A stretch of DNA of 64,000 bases from Manis javanica. Lineage: Eukaryota > Chordata > Mammalia > Pholidota > Manidae. Positions 12,925 to 26,464 of this stretch are shown piece after piece. Each line of letters starts with the position of its first letter. Position 1 is the stretch's first letter. The notes below the pieces were generated by a model. The model had not been told where the DNA came from and made no database searches. It saw only the letters and a list, made by a program, of their open reading frames with translations. The stretch covers positions 28,911,343 to 28,975,342 of the forward strand of contig NC_133156.1 of assembly GCF_040802235.1 (NCBI RefSeq), read 5' to 3'. A program made the position numbers and the translations under genes.

Positions 12925-13460
12925 GGAGCAGCGGCCACGATGCCGCGGGGCCGCGCCCCAAAGGACGCTCTCACTATCATAGCCCTCCGCGCTGGAGGGG
13001 AGGCGGCCGCACGGCCACAACAGCCGGGCTCTGGGCCTCGCAGGGCTCTCCGGGCTTACACGGGAGCGTTTCAGAGCATTACTGGTTCGAGAAAAATATC
13101 AAGGCAGAACTGTGGTCCGTGAGCACAGCCCACGAACCAGCGTACCAATCTGCTGGGACAGGCGGCCGAGGACAGGAGCGCCAAGGCTCCCGCCCGGGGC
13201 AGACATCCACCTCGCACCCCCACGGCTGCTCCCGACATCAGCACAGACAACGCAAGAGAACCCAGCACTCCAGACCCTGTATCAGCAGAAGCGTGAGGAT
13301 GAAAGTGCCTGACTCTGCCCGAGCCGTCCTGCTTCTCCCACGGCGGCCACATGGCTGGGTGTCCATCACCCCGAAGGCCCCATCTCCACGGGGTGAAGGA
13401 AACGCTCCAGGACCGAGACTGGGGGTCGCCACGCTGGAGATTCCATGAGAGGGAGAAAGG
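12925..13460. promoter_or_regulatory. CpG-rich patch, possible CpG island or old exon
   Basis: Local CpG density is clearly higher than in the flanks, with clusters such as gatgccgcggggccgcgccc and gaggcggccgcacggcc near 12940-13015. I recognise no protein in either strand, and no TATA box or clear transcription start. It could be a weak CpG island, a diverged repeat or a processed fragment. Confidence 0.35.
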
Positions 13461-13469
13461 CAAGTCAAA

Positions 13470-15130
13470 GCATGTGGTTAAAAAGGCATTTCCAGTAAAG
13501 GAAAAATACCGTCCCTGTAAGGGAGTGTATTTCAACCAAAATTAGAGTGAGTGCTTATTTCACATAAATAACCTCTACAGATGCAAATGCAAGAAACAGA
13601 GATTTGGAGAATTTTAAAGGAAATTTACAGACTATCTGGTCTAGGGCTGTTTGTCAAAGCAGTGGAACTATTTTTTCAAACAAAAGCTTAAGTGAAGCCT
13701 GAAGGTAAAAAACTGTATATAATACCACCCCTCCACCCTCAACCCCAAAACTCTAGATCCCTGGCCTCCTACTCACCCCAAGCACACTCAGTCTGGAAGG
13801 TGTGCCCTTTCCACTCTCCTTCTCAGGGCCTGTCCTCTCTCTCATTCTGAGGTGCTGGGACTCAGAGGCCACACTGGAACCACCACAGACACAGGACCAC
13901 TAGCCAACCAGTGATTGACACAGCCCTTTTCCTCAAGAACTTGCTCAATAATGTGGCACCTGCAGATGACACTGTTTCAGAGACAATCCTCATCTGGTTG
14001 GTTCTACTGTCAGCTGACCTGTACTGTATCTAAGGGGCAGACTTCACAGCAACAGCTCATGCCAGCGGTCCACAAACCTGGGGCATGACTCTTGCTCAGT
14101 CAGCTACTGGTACAGGGTAGACAGCAGGCTGGCCTGCCAGGGGAGTCACCAGCCATGGGGCCAGACTGCAAAGCTGACAGCAGGTCAGTGCTTCTCACCA
14201 CGTAGGTGCAGGAAACAGCCAGAGGACCTTCTTTCTGGGTAAGTGGTGGCCACAGCAGCAGGGGCAGTGAGGCCAGGGGACAACTGGGTCAGGTGCAGCT
14301 GGGTATCAGGATGCTCCTGAGCACTCTGCATGCATGCCTACCTCCCTAAGAAGGCGCACACTGGGCGGGTCAGATGGTGGTTCTCAGGTGGCTGCATCCC
14401 GGGCACCCAATGGCTTCCACTGCAGTAGGGCCCCTCTGCCCTGTTGGCACTTAGGGATGCTGCAGAGCCATGCCTGTCTCATATGCTGCTCCTGCCCTGG
14501 ACTAACTTGGAGATCCTGGGGACACACCTAAATGGGACACGGCCTCCCCACTCCCACTTTCACTCTAAAACCCCAGGGGTCTACCAATCACTTCAAATCT
14601 TTAGAAGAGATGTGATTAGCTCAGGCCCAAACCTAACACATTTTCTGAGCTTCATGAAGTTTGGTCAATGACATGTGCTACACAGTACGATGGCATTTTG
14701 AGATGTCACATCATAGGCTGATTAATGCCACAGAATACTACTACAATAAGGAACACTACAGAGAGGAACATACAAGGCACATATGTACATAATATGAAAT
14801 AGACATGCACAGAAATAGGAATTACATGGGCTGAGAAAAAATGCAAATACAAATCAGTGTGAAGAATGCACAATGGGCTTACCTTCCTTTTGTTTGTTTT
14901 CTTACAATGAACATTTGTTACTTAGCATAATCAGTTTTTAAAACCATCCTATAAAAATGAAGTTAAACTCCAGGCAAGAAAAAAAGAGACTGCGCAGCAG
15001 AGCCATCTCCACATCCCACTCCACTCAGTCAAGGCCCAGGCCACCCCACTGAGGCCTCCCGAGACCTGCAGGCGCATGCCAACGGCCAGGATCTGAGGGC
15101 TTCGCATCGGCCTACTCAGAGGCAGTGAAC
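13470..15130. other. Unrecognised non-coding DNA
   Basis: No recognisable coding region or repeat could be assigned with confidence. Confidence 0.45.
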
Positions 15131-15139
15131 ACCAAGGAA

Positions 15140-17950
15140 AGGGTTAATGCACCATTCGGGAGAAGAGGAAGGCTTCCATTTCTGATGAGATGGAGCAACT
15201 GTCCCATAGTAGCCCTCCCACTGTGATGCAAAACCTGTGATGCAACTGTAATCAGACAGCAGGAAGTGCAACTGTGACCTGCGAGGCAGCGGCAGAGTGA
15301 GGTGAACTCTGACTCCAGAGGCAGTCTCTGCGCCCTGGGCCAGGGAATTGAGCCCAGCAGAGCGGGGAGCCTTGCTGCAGAGGAGACAAAGGTACGAGTT
15401 CAGGAATGCTGAGGAAGCTGGAATCTGCACAGCAGAGTAGCAGAGACAGTCCAGAGGGGTCCCCTGCAGCCTTTGCACACTAAGCTGCACATCTGCAGCA
15501 TGAGCCCACAGGAAGCTATGGGGCTGAAAGCTTGAACATGACTCGAACTTACACAGGCTGAGAGTCAGGCAAGTTCCAAGCAGACAGAGTGAAAAGTGTC
15601 ACTGAGCACACAGCATTCAGTAGAGACCCCAGAAAAGCCATACCCTAGGGCCAAGCCATCCCTAAAGAAAGCCTCAAAAGGACTGTAATGACCTGCAAGT
15701 GACAAGACCACTGCCCAGGACAGAGCTCAGCATTCACTGGTAGGTGAGACCGAAGTCTAGTCGCCAGGCAGTGTTCACCAAGTGCAACATCTAAGCACAC
15801 AGTTCTACAGGGAACGTAACCCGTAGTAAGGAGAAAGGGCAGGCAACAGAGATCCAGGAACGACAACATGAGAGAAAGAGCAGACGAGGACTTGAAAACA
15901 GCAATAAATGTCCAAAAATTTAAATGAAAACATGAACATAACAAATATGGAAACAATAATCAAGAAGCAAATTACTTCTAGAGCTGAAAAATACCATATG
16001 TAAAATGAAAAATTCTCAAGTTCACAGCACATCTATATTGGCTCTGAAAGGCAATAAAAACTCTCCAAAATCAAGGTAAGAGAGAAAATAGACTGAGGAG
16101 AAAAGGTTCACTGTCCTGTTGGATACTATTACACAGTGTAACATACATGTAATTGGACTTCCATAAAATCACAGAGGTACAACAGATTCAAATTGCTAAG
16201 AAAACAAAGATAAAATCTTTTAAGCAGCCTTAGATGGAGTGAAATAGACCCACTAGATACAGGAGAATTAAGAATGACCACTGACCTTTGCTTAGAACAA
16301 TAAAAGCCAGAAAACAGACCATCTTTCAAGTTCTAAAACAGTTGTTAACCTAGAATTTATATCTACCAAAAATACCCTGTAAAATGAAGACATTTTCACT
16401 TAGGAAAAAAGCTGAAAAAAATGTGTTGCCAGCAGAGATCTGCACTTCAAGAAATAGTAAATGAATGGGCTGAAGGAAAACACAGATCTGCACAAAGGAA
16501 CAAAGTGTGCTAGACCTGGTAAATTTAGAAATCAGTGGGACATTTTTCCTTTCTCATTTTAAAATTTATTTAAATTATCTAAAGTAAAAACAGCAACACT
16601 GCATTGTGGGACCTCTAATACATATGGAAATAACCTTCATCACAACAACAGCAGGAAGGATGAGCATTCCACTGTAAAGTTCTTGAAGTCTGTGAGAAGT
16701 GGTGGAACATCTCTGAACACAGACTGCAGCGAGCTGCTGATGCATACTGCAGACCTGAGAGAGACCCCAAAAACAAACAAAAGTGATGGGTTGCCAATAA
16801 ACCAACAGAGAAGATAAAAAGGGGATATTAAATACAATCAACCCCAAAAAATGCAGACCAAATTGGAAAAAGGAATACAGAACTGGGGTAAGTAGAAAAA
16901 TCAAAGAAATTCACAGTCATATCAATAATCACATTAAATGTAACCAATAAAATGCACCAATTGAAAAGCAGACTGTCTGCATGGATAAAGAAATAAGACC
17001 CTCTTTACAAGAAATGTGCTCTTAATGTAAAGACAGAATTGGGTTAGGAGTAAAAGGATGGAAAAAGATATACCACATAAACAAAAATCCTAAGAAATTG
17101 GTGGCTGTGCTAATAACAAAGTGAACTTCAGAAGATAATCAAGGGGAAGTCCATGAGGATATGGAGACATGAACACTGCCAACCCACCTGACCTCTGGAG
17201 GACACTAGCCAACACCCAGAGATGGTACATTCTTCTCCAGCATACACAGAACATATACCAAGGTAGCTCATATGTTAGGCCACAGTATAAGTCAAAAAAT
17301 TTAGAAGGACTAAAATTATACAAAGTGCTCTCTGACTACAACAGAATTAGAAATCAGTAACAAAAAGATATCTGGGAAATCCCCAAATATTTGTAAATAT
17401 ATTTGTAAACAACACACTTAAAAGTCACCCATAGGTCAAAGAAGACATCCAAAAATTAAGTCATTTTGGTCTGAATGATAGTGAAACAAACAAAATCTGT
17501 GGGAAGCAGCTGAGACAGTGACCAGAGAGAAATGTGTATCTTTAAATGCTTATATTGCAAAAGAAGATTTAAAATAAAGACCTATGTTTCTACCTTAAAA
17601 AGCCAGAAAGGGAAAATTAACCCAAAGTGGAAGGAAGGAAACCCTAAAGTAAAAATAAAGAAGAAATTATTGAAAAAGAAAAATGGGTAAATAATAGAGA
17701 GGGAAAAAAATCAATGACCTGAATATCAAGAAAATGGGAAAACCTTGACAGAAATACTGGAATGAAACACTTCTGTTTGGGATCTAATATTGAGATTTCT
17801 AAGTCACCTGAAACTTTTTCTACCTTCTTTCAAAAATGATTTCAAAATTGCTTCATGAGAGGCACTAGGCAAACTGTTTCCTGACAAATTCACACTAGAA
17901 CCATCTTCTAAAGATTAAAATGTAGGAGGCACCGTAATCACCCAATACAA
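15140..17950 (+). mobile_element. Ancient L1M/HAL1-like element, plus orientation
   Basis: A-rich plus-strand sequence with diverged L1 landmarks in order. First comes a 5' region (gcttccatttctgatgagatgg near 15172). ORF1-like text at about 15870-16550 follows (agaaatagtaaatgaatggg). Then comes the start of ORF2 near 16910 (acattaaatgtaaccaataa, the diverged 'LNVTN' segment), and endonuclease-domain text to about 17450 (taggccacagtataagtc). It has many stops and indels and no functional reading frame. The outer boundaries are approximate. Its orientation is opposite to the younger L1s in the window. Confidence 0.65.
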
Positions 17951-18736
17951 CCCCAGTCACCTAATACAATGAGAAAGAAGAAAACAAGGCAAAGAAAACA
18001 AGAAAATGGCTGATCACCAGCATACGGGTCACCCATGTACGGGTCATGCAGCAAAGCCAGACTACATCCAAGGGCCTGTACTTCCAGTTCACATCAATAC
18101 AAAACAATACCCCAAAAGGAGTCCTTAAAATGTACCAGTTAAAGATAAATCATGATAAAATACATTTGTATTTACTGCTAAGTTATTAGTTTTTAGCTCT
18201 TAAGGAAATATATAATAAAGACTTGTCACTCCTAAAAACAAAGGACAAGGGTAAAATCAATTAATCTGTTCTCTTCCTTTCCTCAAAAAAAAGCATGTGT
18301 ATTGCACTTCCAGTTGCCACTTTGTTTTCTAGAGTTATTGATGATACTTAAACATCTCTACTAGCATTTTCTATGGAAAATTAGTTTGCATGCATGTGTC
18401 AAAATGGACAGAAGTCACTATTGTAAAAACACACAGATCACTTTCAGTAAGATGTTTCAAAATTCTAGTTATTTCAAATAACCCCATTCAAATATTTTTA
18501 ACCAATTATTTGAGTAAAAACAAACAGCTCTATGTTACAACAAAGCAAGAAAAAATGAATAAAGAAAAACTTAGGTTAAGAAAAGAAAAATGAATGAAAT
18601 GGCTAATCTGGGAACTAGCAATAGGATATTATAATTCATAATCAAAGGCTTCAATCTAATCCAAGTTAAATGTTACTTCCAAATTATCTGTATTTCATAA
18701 CTGTTAAACAAATGAAATGGCATATCATCTAAGAAG
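17951..18736. other. AT-rich non-coding DNA
   Basis: AT-rich sequence between the old L1 and the solo LTR. Some of it may be further L1 decay. Nothing can be named. Confidence 0.4.
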
Positions 18737-18741
18737 GGGAT

Positions 18742-19094
18742 TGTTGGTAAAACTGTAATGTTTCCATAATATCTCACCTGGCTTTAGTATATCTGCATAT
18801 CAATAGGCATTCAGTGATGAAAAGAAGTATGGCTTTAGTGCATTTGCATCATCCCTCAGGGGTGGAGAGAAGTTCATCTCCATATCAATGGGTAATTACC
18901 TGGCCACAGAGGGCTTATCAGTCCCTGAGAGGTGAGGGGGTGGTGCCGGTTTTGCTTCTGCTGGAGCAGGAGAGAGAGAGGTCCACGGACTGCAGTTTGT
19001 GAGCAATAAATGGATTTTAAACTTTATTTCTCCCTTTGACTGATTTTGGTTTTAGAGGTATTTTGCCCTGGGATTTCCTTTCCCCAGACTTACA
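18742..19094 (+). mobile_element. Solo LTR of an endogenous retrovirus-like element
   Basis: A 353-bp unit begins TGTTGG and ends ACTTACA, bounded by a perfect 5-bp direct repeat, gggat, at 18737-18741 and 19095-19099. A poly(A) signal, AATAAA, lies at 19005-19010, about 90 bases before the 3' end, followed by a T-rich stretch, as expected for R/U5. No internal retroviral sequence is present, so it is a solo LTR left by recombination between two LTRs. I cannot name the family. A TG..CA unit with a 5-bp TSD and a central poly(A) signal makes the LTR call firm. Confidence 0.75.
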
Positions 19095-19309
19095 GGGATC
19101 TATTTAGATCACTGACCAGTGCCAAATTTCTCCAAGAACTTATTTTTATCAAGGTCACTGTGAGTTAAACTGATCTTATAATAAGAAGATTCTAAAATAT
19201 CCAGTAGAAGAAAAAAATTATTTGTAGAAAGCAAAACAAATTCAACTCAAAACATAATACAAAAACAATAGGTTCAGGGCTTATAAGGATGTCTTAAAGA
19301 GTTTATTTT

Positions 19310-19500
19310 AAAGGAAATCTTTCAATTAAGGTATCATTGATATACTCTTATGAAGGTTTCACATGAAAAACATTGTGGTTCTACATTTACCCATATTATC
19401 AAGTCCCCCCCATACCCCATTGAAGTCACTGTCCATCAGTGTAGTAAGATGCCACAGAGTCACTACTTGTCTTCTCCGTGCCACACTGTGGAAGTCAAAG
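19310..19500 (-). mobile_element. 5'-truncated L1 3' UTR fragment
   Basis: Matches the 3' ends of the large L1s at 21.17 kb and 53.4 kb (tatcattgatatactcttatgaag, then tatcaagtcccccccatacc). Only about 190 bp is left. Confidence 0.75.
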
Positions 19501-21150
19501 CACTTCAACAAAATTACTTCTAATAATCCTTCTCCTTCTAAGATGAGGATTCTTCTTCTTACAGGGGAGATAATCAAGCCTTGAGCTGGACTATTACATG
19601 GCTCTTCAGAGGACACCTGGCAGGACTCTAGAGAGAAATGAAGTCACTGGCTGGAAAGGGATGGAAGCAGTCTTTTTTCCCTACACCCTGCTCACTCACT
19701 GTGCATTGTCAAGCTTACTGAGAGAGTTTACACCCCCAGGCAACCTTATGGGCATATGAATTTTGGAACTAAAGTGATAAAAAGAAAACACCTTAAATAT
19801 TTATACGCATGCACACACACACACACACACACAATGGTTTTGCAGTCACTGTTCAAGCTCACTGACAGTCAGTGTCCTCTGTCTGGATCTGACAAGAGCA
19901 AGGTAGAACAGGGAATACCTGATGAGAGCTCCGTGCTCCTCCCTGGCCGCCTCACTGACATCTGCTCTCCCACTTGGCCCAGGAGGCTCTACGCTTCTGG
20001 GGATTTGGGTTTGTTTGTTGAAGTCTCAACTGTAATAAAATTCTGCCTGGAAAACCTGAAGTTCACAACTCTCTCACCAAATGCAAAAAAAAAAAGCCCA
20101 ACAGAGTCCAAAATAAACACACAGACTCTGTGAATGGATTTTGACACCAACCTCATGCTTCAGCTTCATGAAAGCCAAGTCCTAAGAATGTGTGACAGTC
20201 TCAGGACCAAAGAAAACATAAAATACAGAGCAGCATGAGGAATGGTGATCAGAGCATTCTACTGCCATATCCCAGACTAGACTTCACCTTGGTGCCTCAC
20301 CTGTGAAAGATGCTCAGCATGTCCTGCCTGAATGACCCAGGACTCCTGCAATGACATGAATGCTCAGCTGTGGCTCAGGGACGCTCACCCTTTCTGCATC
20401 TCAGACAGACACTGCCAGGGAATTTGGCTCACTTCATGAGGAAGCCTTTGATATGCAGGAACTCTTCTCCATAAACTACTTACTGCTCATTAACGCACTA
20501 AGGGTGAGAAAACACTGATGACATTCTTAAACCATATGGAAATCTTCTAATTTATGAGAGAATGCATTTTGTTTCAAGTGGGTCTTAGTTACTACTTTGG
20601 TAGAAACAACCACCACATGAATAAACATTAGCTCATGATCTTCACCTCCCCTTCCTCACCTGCACTCCCATCCCAGACAGCTCACTCACCCCTGTCCTCA
20701 ACAGTCCAGGCAGAAGAGTGTGAACATCCTTTCTCCCCCAGGAAATGGTGTGCAGGGAGAGCAGGCAGGTGAAGCCTGCACAGGCCATCGGGCCACACAT
20801 CCAGCAGATGTTAGGACCTTTCACTTCCTCCCCCCGCACCATACACATTTTGGAAAGGGTCATATAAACTCTCAAAATACACTAAAATAAGCCTCACTTC
20901 CCAAAATTCCAAGATCCAGGGGAAAAGAAAGAATAAAGTACATAAAGTTTCTCTTTCTACTGCTTTTGCTCCGGATTAAATATAAAGAATATGAATTCTC
21001 ACATCAGATACATTAAACTAGTCCATAATGAGCAAGCTTTTATGTCTCAGAATACAATGTAGATTTGAACCACAGTGACCTTTAGGTAAAAAAACTTTAT
21101 AACTAATTTTCTGTTTCCCATCACTCTGATTCATTGGGAAATTCCAAGTA
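19501..21150. other. Unrecognised non-coding DNA
   Basis: Contains a short (CA)n run but no gene or named repeat that I can support. Confidence 0.45.
19812..19833. repeat. (CA)11 microsatellite
   Basis: An uninterrupted CA dinucleotide run. Confidence 0.95.
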
Positions 21151-21164
21151 AAGAGCAAGCCAAC
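21151..21164. repeat. TSD, left copy, of the outer L1 nest
   Basis: aagagcaagccaac, identical to 41303-41316. A 14-bp exact match is far beyond chance and marks both ends of one original L1 insertion. Confidence 0.9.
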
Positions 21165-24100
21165 ATTTTTTCTTATTAAGGTATGATTGATATACACTCT
21201 TATGAAGATTTCACATGAAAAACAATGTGGTTACTACATTCACCCTTATTATCAAGTCCCCCCCATACCTCAATGCAGTGTCCATCAATGTAGTCAGATG
21301 CCACAGATCCACTATGTGCCTTCTCTGTGCTGCACTGTTTTCCCTGTGACCACCCTACACCATGTGTACTAAACGCAATACCCATCAATCCTCTTCTGCT
21401 CCCTCCCCACCCGGTCTCCCACACCCCTCCCCTTTGGTAACCACTAGTTCATTCTTGGAGTCTATGAGTCTGCTGCTATTTTGTTCCTTCAGTTTTGCTT
21501 CATTGTTATACTCCACAAATGAGGGAAATCATTTGATACTTGTCTTTCTCTGCCTAGCTTATTTCACTGAGCATAATGTCCTCCAGCTCCATCCATGTTG
21601 TTGCAAATGGTAGGATTTGTATCTTTCTGATGGCTGAATAGTATTCCATTGTGTCTATGTACCACTTCTTCTTTATTCATTCATCTACTGATGGACACTT
21701 CCATATCTTGGCTATAGTAAAAAGTGTTGCAATAAACATAGGGGTTCATATGTCTTTTTGAATCTGAGAAGTTGGATTCTTTGGGTAAATTCCAAGGAGT
21801 GGGATTCCTGGGTCAAATGGTATTTCTATTTTGAGTTTTTTGAGGAACCTCCATATTGCTTTCCACAATGGTTGAACTAGCTTACATTCCCACCAGCAGT
21901 GTAGGAGGGTTCTGCTTTCTCCACATCCTCGCCAGCATTTGTTGTTCTTAGTCTTTTTGATGCTGGCCATCCTTACTGGTGTGAGGTGATATCTCAGTGT
22001 GGTTTTAATTTGCATTTCCCTGACGATTATTGATGTGGAGCATCTTTTCATGTGCCTGTTGGCCATCTGAATTTCTTCTTTGGAGAACGGTCTCTTCATA
22101 TCCTCTGCCCATTTGTTAATCAGGTTATTTGCTTTTTGGGTGTTGAAGCATGTGAGTTCTTTATATATTTTGGATGTTAACCCCTTGTCGGATATGTCAT
22201 TTACAAACATATTCTCCCATACTGTAGGATGCCTTTTTGTTTTGTTGATGGTGTCCTTTGCTGTACAGAAACTTTTTAGTTTAATGTAGACCCATGAGTT
22301 CATTTTTGCTTTCATTTCCCTTGCTTGAGGAGATGCATTCAGGAAGAAGTTGTTCATGCTTATATTCAGGAGATGTTTGCCTATGTTTTTTTCTAAGAGT
22401 TTTATGGTTTCATGCCTTACATTCAGGTTTTTGATCCATTTTGAGTTTACTTCAGTGTATGGGGTTAAATAATAATCCAGTTTCATTCTCTTGCATGTAG
22501 CTGTTCAGTTTTACCAACACCAGCTGTTGAAGAGGCTGTCATTTCCCCTTTGTATGTCCATGGCTCCATTATCATATTTTAATTGACCGTATATAGTGGA
22601 GTTTATATCAGGGCTCTTTAGTCTGTTCCATTGGTCTATGGGTCTGTTCTTGTGCCAGTACCAAATTGTCTTGATTACTGTGGCTTTGTAGTAGAGCTTG
22701 AAGTCAGGGAGCAGAATTCCCCCTACTTTATTCTTCCTCCTCAGAATTGCTTTGGATATTCGGGGTCTTTTGTGGTTTCATATGAATTTTAGAACTATTT
22801 TCTGTAGTTCATTGAAGAATGTTGTTGGTATTTTGATACGAATTGCATTGAATCTTTAGATTGCTTTAGGCAAGATGGCCATTTTGACAATATTAATTCT
22901 TCCTATCCATGAGCACTGGACGTGTTTCCATTTATTGATATCTTCCTTAATTTCTCTCATGAGTGTCTTGTAGTTTACAGAGTATAGGTCTTTCACTTCC
23001 TTGGTTAGGTTTATTCCTAGGTATTTTATTATTTTTTGATGCAACTCTGAATGGAATTGTTTTCCTGATTTCTCTCTCTGCTAGTTCATTGTTAGTGTAT
23101 AGGAATGCCACACATTTCTGTTTATCAATTTTGTATCCTACAACTTTGCTGAATTCAGGTATTAGTTCTAGTAGTTTTGGAGTGGATTCTTTAGGTTTTT
23201 TTTATATACAATATCATATCATCTGCAAACAGGGATAGTTTATCTTCTTCTTTACCATCTGGATGCCTTTTATTTCTTTGTGTTGTCTGATTGCTGTGGC
23301 TAGTACCTCCAGTACTATGTTGAATAGAAATGGGGAGAGTGGGCATCCTTTTCTTGTTCCCAATCTTAAAGGAAGAGCTTTCAGCTTCTTGCTGCTGAAA
23401 GTATGCTGTTGGCTGTGGGTTTGTCATATATGGCCTTGATTATGTTGAGGTACTTGCCCTCTATACCCATTTTGTAAAGAGTTTTTATAATGAATAGATG
23501 TTGAATTTTGTTGAATGCTTTTTCAGCATCTATGGAGATGATCATGTGGTTTTTGTGCTTCTTTTTGTTGATGTGGTAGATAATGTTGATGGATTTTTTA
23601 ATGTTGTTCCATCCTTGCATCCCTCAGATGAATCCCACTTGATCATGCTGAATGATCCTTTTGATGTGTTTTTGAATTGTTTGCTAATATTTTGTTGAGT
23701 ATTTTTGCATCTATGTTCATTAGGGATATTGGTCTGCAATTTTCTTTTTTTGTGGTGTCTTTGCCTGGTTTTGGTATTAGAGTGATGCTTGCCTCATAGA
23801 ATGAGTTTGGAAGTATTCCCTCTTCTGCTCTTTGGAAACCTTTAAGGAGGATGGGTATTAGGCCTTCACTAAATGTTTGATAAAACTCAGCGGTGAAGCC
23901 ATCTGGTCCAGGAGTTCTGTTTGTAGGTTGGTTTTTGATTACCAGTTCAATTTTGTTGCTGCTGATTGGTCTGTTCAGATTTTCTGTTTCTTTCTGGGTC
24001 AGCCTAGGAAGGTTGTATTTTTCTAGAAAGTTGTCCATTTCTTCTAGGTTATCCAGTTTGTTATGATACAATTTCTCATAGTATTCTCTAATAATTCTTT

Positions 24101-26155
24101 GTATTTCTGTGGTGTCCATAGTGATTTTTCCTTTCTCATTCCTGATTCTGTTTATGTGTGTAAACTCTCTTTTTTTCTTGATAAGTCTGGCTAGGGGTTT
24201 ATCTATTTTGTTTATTTTCTTGAAGAACCAGCTCTTGCTTTCATTGATTCTATTGTTTTATTCTTCTCAATTTTATTTATTTCTGCTCTAATCTTTATTA
24301 TGTCCCTCCTTCTACTGACTTTGGGCCTTATTTGTTCTTCTTTTTCTAGTTTCATTAATTGTGAGTTTAGACTGCTCTTATGGGATTGTTCTTCTTTCTT
24401 GAGGTAGGCCTGCACTGCAATGTACTTTCCTCTTAGCAGGCCTTCTCTGCGTCCCACAGATTTTGCGGTGTTGAATTATTGGTGTCATTTGTCTCCATAT
24501 ATTGTTTGATCTCTGTTTTTATTTGGTCATTGAGCCATTAGTGATTTAGGAGCATGTAATTAAGCCTCTATGTGTTTGTGGGATTTTTCATTTTTTTGTG
24601 TAGTTTATTTCTAGTTTCATACCTTTGTGGTCTGAGAATCTGGTTGGTAAAATTTCAATCTTTTTGAATTTACTGAGGCTATTTTTTGGCCTAGTATATG
24701 ATCAATTCTTGAAAATGTTCCATGTGCACTTGAGAAGAATATGTATTCTGCTGCTTTTGGGTGTAGAGTTCTGTAGATGTCTGTTAGGTGCATGTGTTCT
24801 AATGTGTTCTTGAGTGCCTCTGTCTCCTTACTTATTTTCTGTCTGGTTGATCTGTCCTTCAGAGTGAGTGGAGTGCTGAAGTCTCCTAGAATGAATGCAT
24901 TGCATTCTATTTCCCCTTTTAATTCTGTTAGCATTTGTTTCACATATGTACGTGCTTCTGTGTTGGGCACATTGGTATTTATAATGGTTATATCTTCTTG
25001 TTGGATTGACCCCTTTATTATTATGTAATATCCTTGTCTCTTGTGACTTTCATTGTTTTGAAGTCTACTTTGTCTGATACAAGTACTGCAACTTCTGCTT
25101 CTTTTTCCCTATTAGCTGCATGAAATATCTTTTGCTATCTCTTCATTTTTAGTCTGTGTATGTCATTGGGTTTAAAATGAGTCTCTTGTAGGCAGCATAT
25201 AGATGGGTCTTGTTTTTTTATCCATTCAGTGACTCTATGTCTTTTGATTGGTGCATTCAGTCCATTTACATTTAGGGTGATTATCAATAGGTATGTACTT
25301 ATTGCCATTGCAGGCTTTAGATTCATTGTTACCAAAGGTCAAGGTTAACTTCCTTACTATCTCAGAGTCTAACTTAACTCACTTAATATGCTATTACAAA
25401 CACAATCTAAAGGATCTTCTTTTTCTCATCCTTTTTCTTCCTCCTCCATTCTTTATATATTATGAATCATATTCTGTACTCTTTGTCTATCCCTTGATTA
25501 ACTTTGGGGATAGTTAATTTAATTTTGCATTTGCTTAGTAATTAGTTGTTCTACTTTGTTTACTGTGCTTTTATTACCTCTAGTGACAGCTATTAAATAC
25601 TAGGAACACTTCCATCTATAGCAGTCCCTCCATAATACACTGAAGAGATGGTTTGTGGGAGGTAAATTCTCTCAGCTTTTGCTTATCTGGGAATTGTTTA
25701 ATCTCTCCTTCAAATTTAAATTATAATCTTGGCAGATAAAGTAATCTTGGTTCGAGGCCCTTCTGCTTCATTGCATTAAATACATCATGCCACTCCCTTC
25801 TGACCTGTAAGGTTTCTGATGAGAAGTCTGATGATAGCCTGATAGGCTTTCATTTGTATGTGATCATATTTCTCTCTCTGGCTGCTTTTATAGTCTGTCC
25901 TTATCCTATATCTTTGCTATTTTAATTACTTTATGTCTTGGTGTTGTCTTCCTTGGGTCCCTTGTGTTGGGAGATGTGTGCACCTCCATGGCTTTTGAGA
26001 CTATCTCCTTCCCCATATTGGGGAAGTTTTCAGCAATTACCTCCTCAAAGACACTTTCTTTTTCTTTTTCTCTCTCTTCTTCTTCTGGTACCCCTATAAT
26101 GCAAATATTGTTCTCTTTGGACTGGTCACACAGTTCTCTCAACATTCTTTCATTC
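21165..26155 (-). mobile_element. Older L1 (L1-A), 3' part of the outer insertion
   Basis: Minus-strand L1 with its 3' UTR at 21165 (T-rich, then ttaaggtatgattgatatac), ORF2 over 21746-25335, and ORF1 up to 26155, where another L1 begins. The left flank carries the TSD that reappears beyond 41302. The subfamily differs from the younger L1s in its 3' UTR and in ORF1 wording such as ggttcgaggcccttctgc. All reading frames are broken. Confidence 0.85.
21746..25335 (-). pseudogene. L1-A ORF2 pseudogene
   Basis: Starts at NLKPAMAISTYLLIITLNVN (25335), with KKQDPSICCLQETHFKP and, further on, the reverse-transcriptase motif FADDMILYI near 23200. The conserved C-terminal region near 21760-22490 includes [20 protein letters not shown] and [11 protein letters not shown]. 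It is broken into many frames by indels and stops, so no protein is made. Confidence 0.85.
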
Positions 26156-26460
26156 TTTTTTTTTCACATTTTAAAAATTCATTTTATTATCATGAATCTA
26201 CAATTACATGAAGAACATTATGGTTACTAGACTCCCCCTTCACCAAGTCCCCCCCACAAACCCCATTACAGTCACTGATCATCAGTGTAGTGAGATGCTA
26301 TAGACTCACTACTTGTCTTCTCTGTGTTGCACATCCCTCCCTATGTGCCCCCCTCATTATACATGCTAATCATAAGGCCCCCTTTCTTTTTCCCTGCCCT
26401 TATTCCTCCCTTCCCACCCCTCCTGCCCAGTCCCTTTCCCTTTCATAACTGTTAGTCCAT
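26156..26460 (-). mobile_element. Short L1 3' UTR copy
   Basis: About 300 bp of young-type L1 3' UTR (catgaatctacaattacatg, tcaccaagtccccccc). It begins at a T-run within L1-A ORF1 and ends at ttagtccattc, immediately against the next L1. Because cattcttttttt occurs on both sides, it is either a 5'-truncated copy or the outer end of an element split by the next insertion. Confidence 0.65.
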
Positions 26461-26464
26461 TCTT

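Noticed and set aside
13071..13535. 154-codon minus-strand frame
   Set aside because: No recognisable domain and no splice or homology support; likely chance in CpG-rich sequence.
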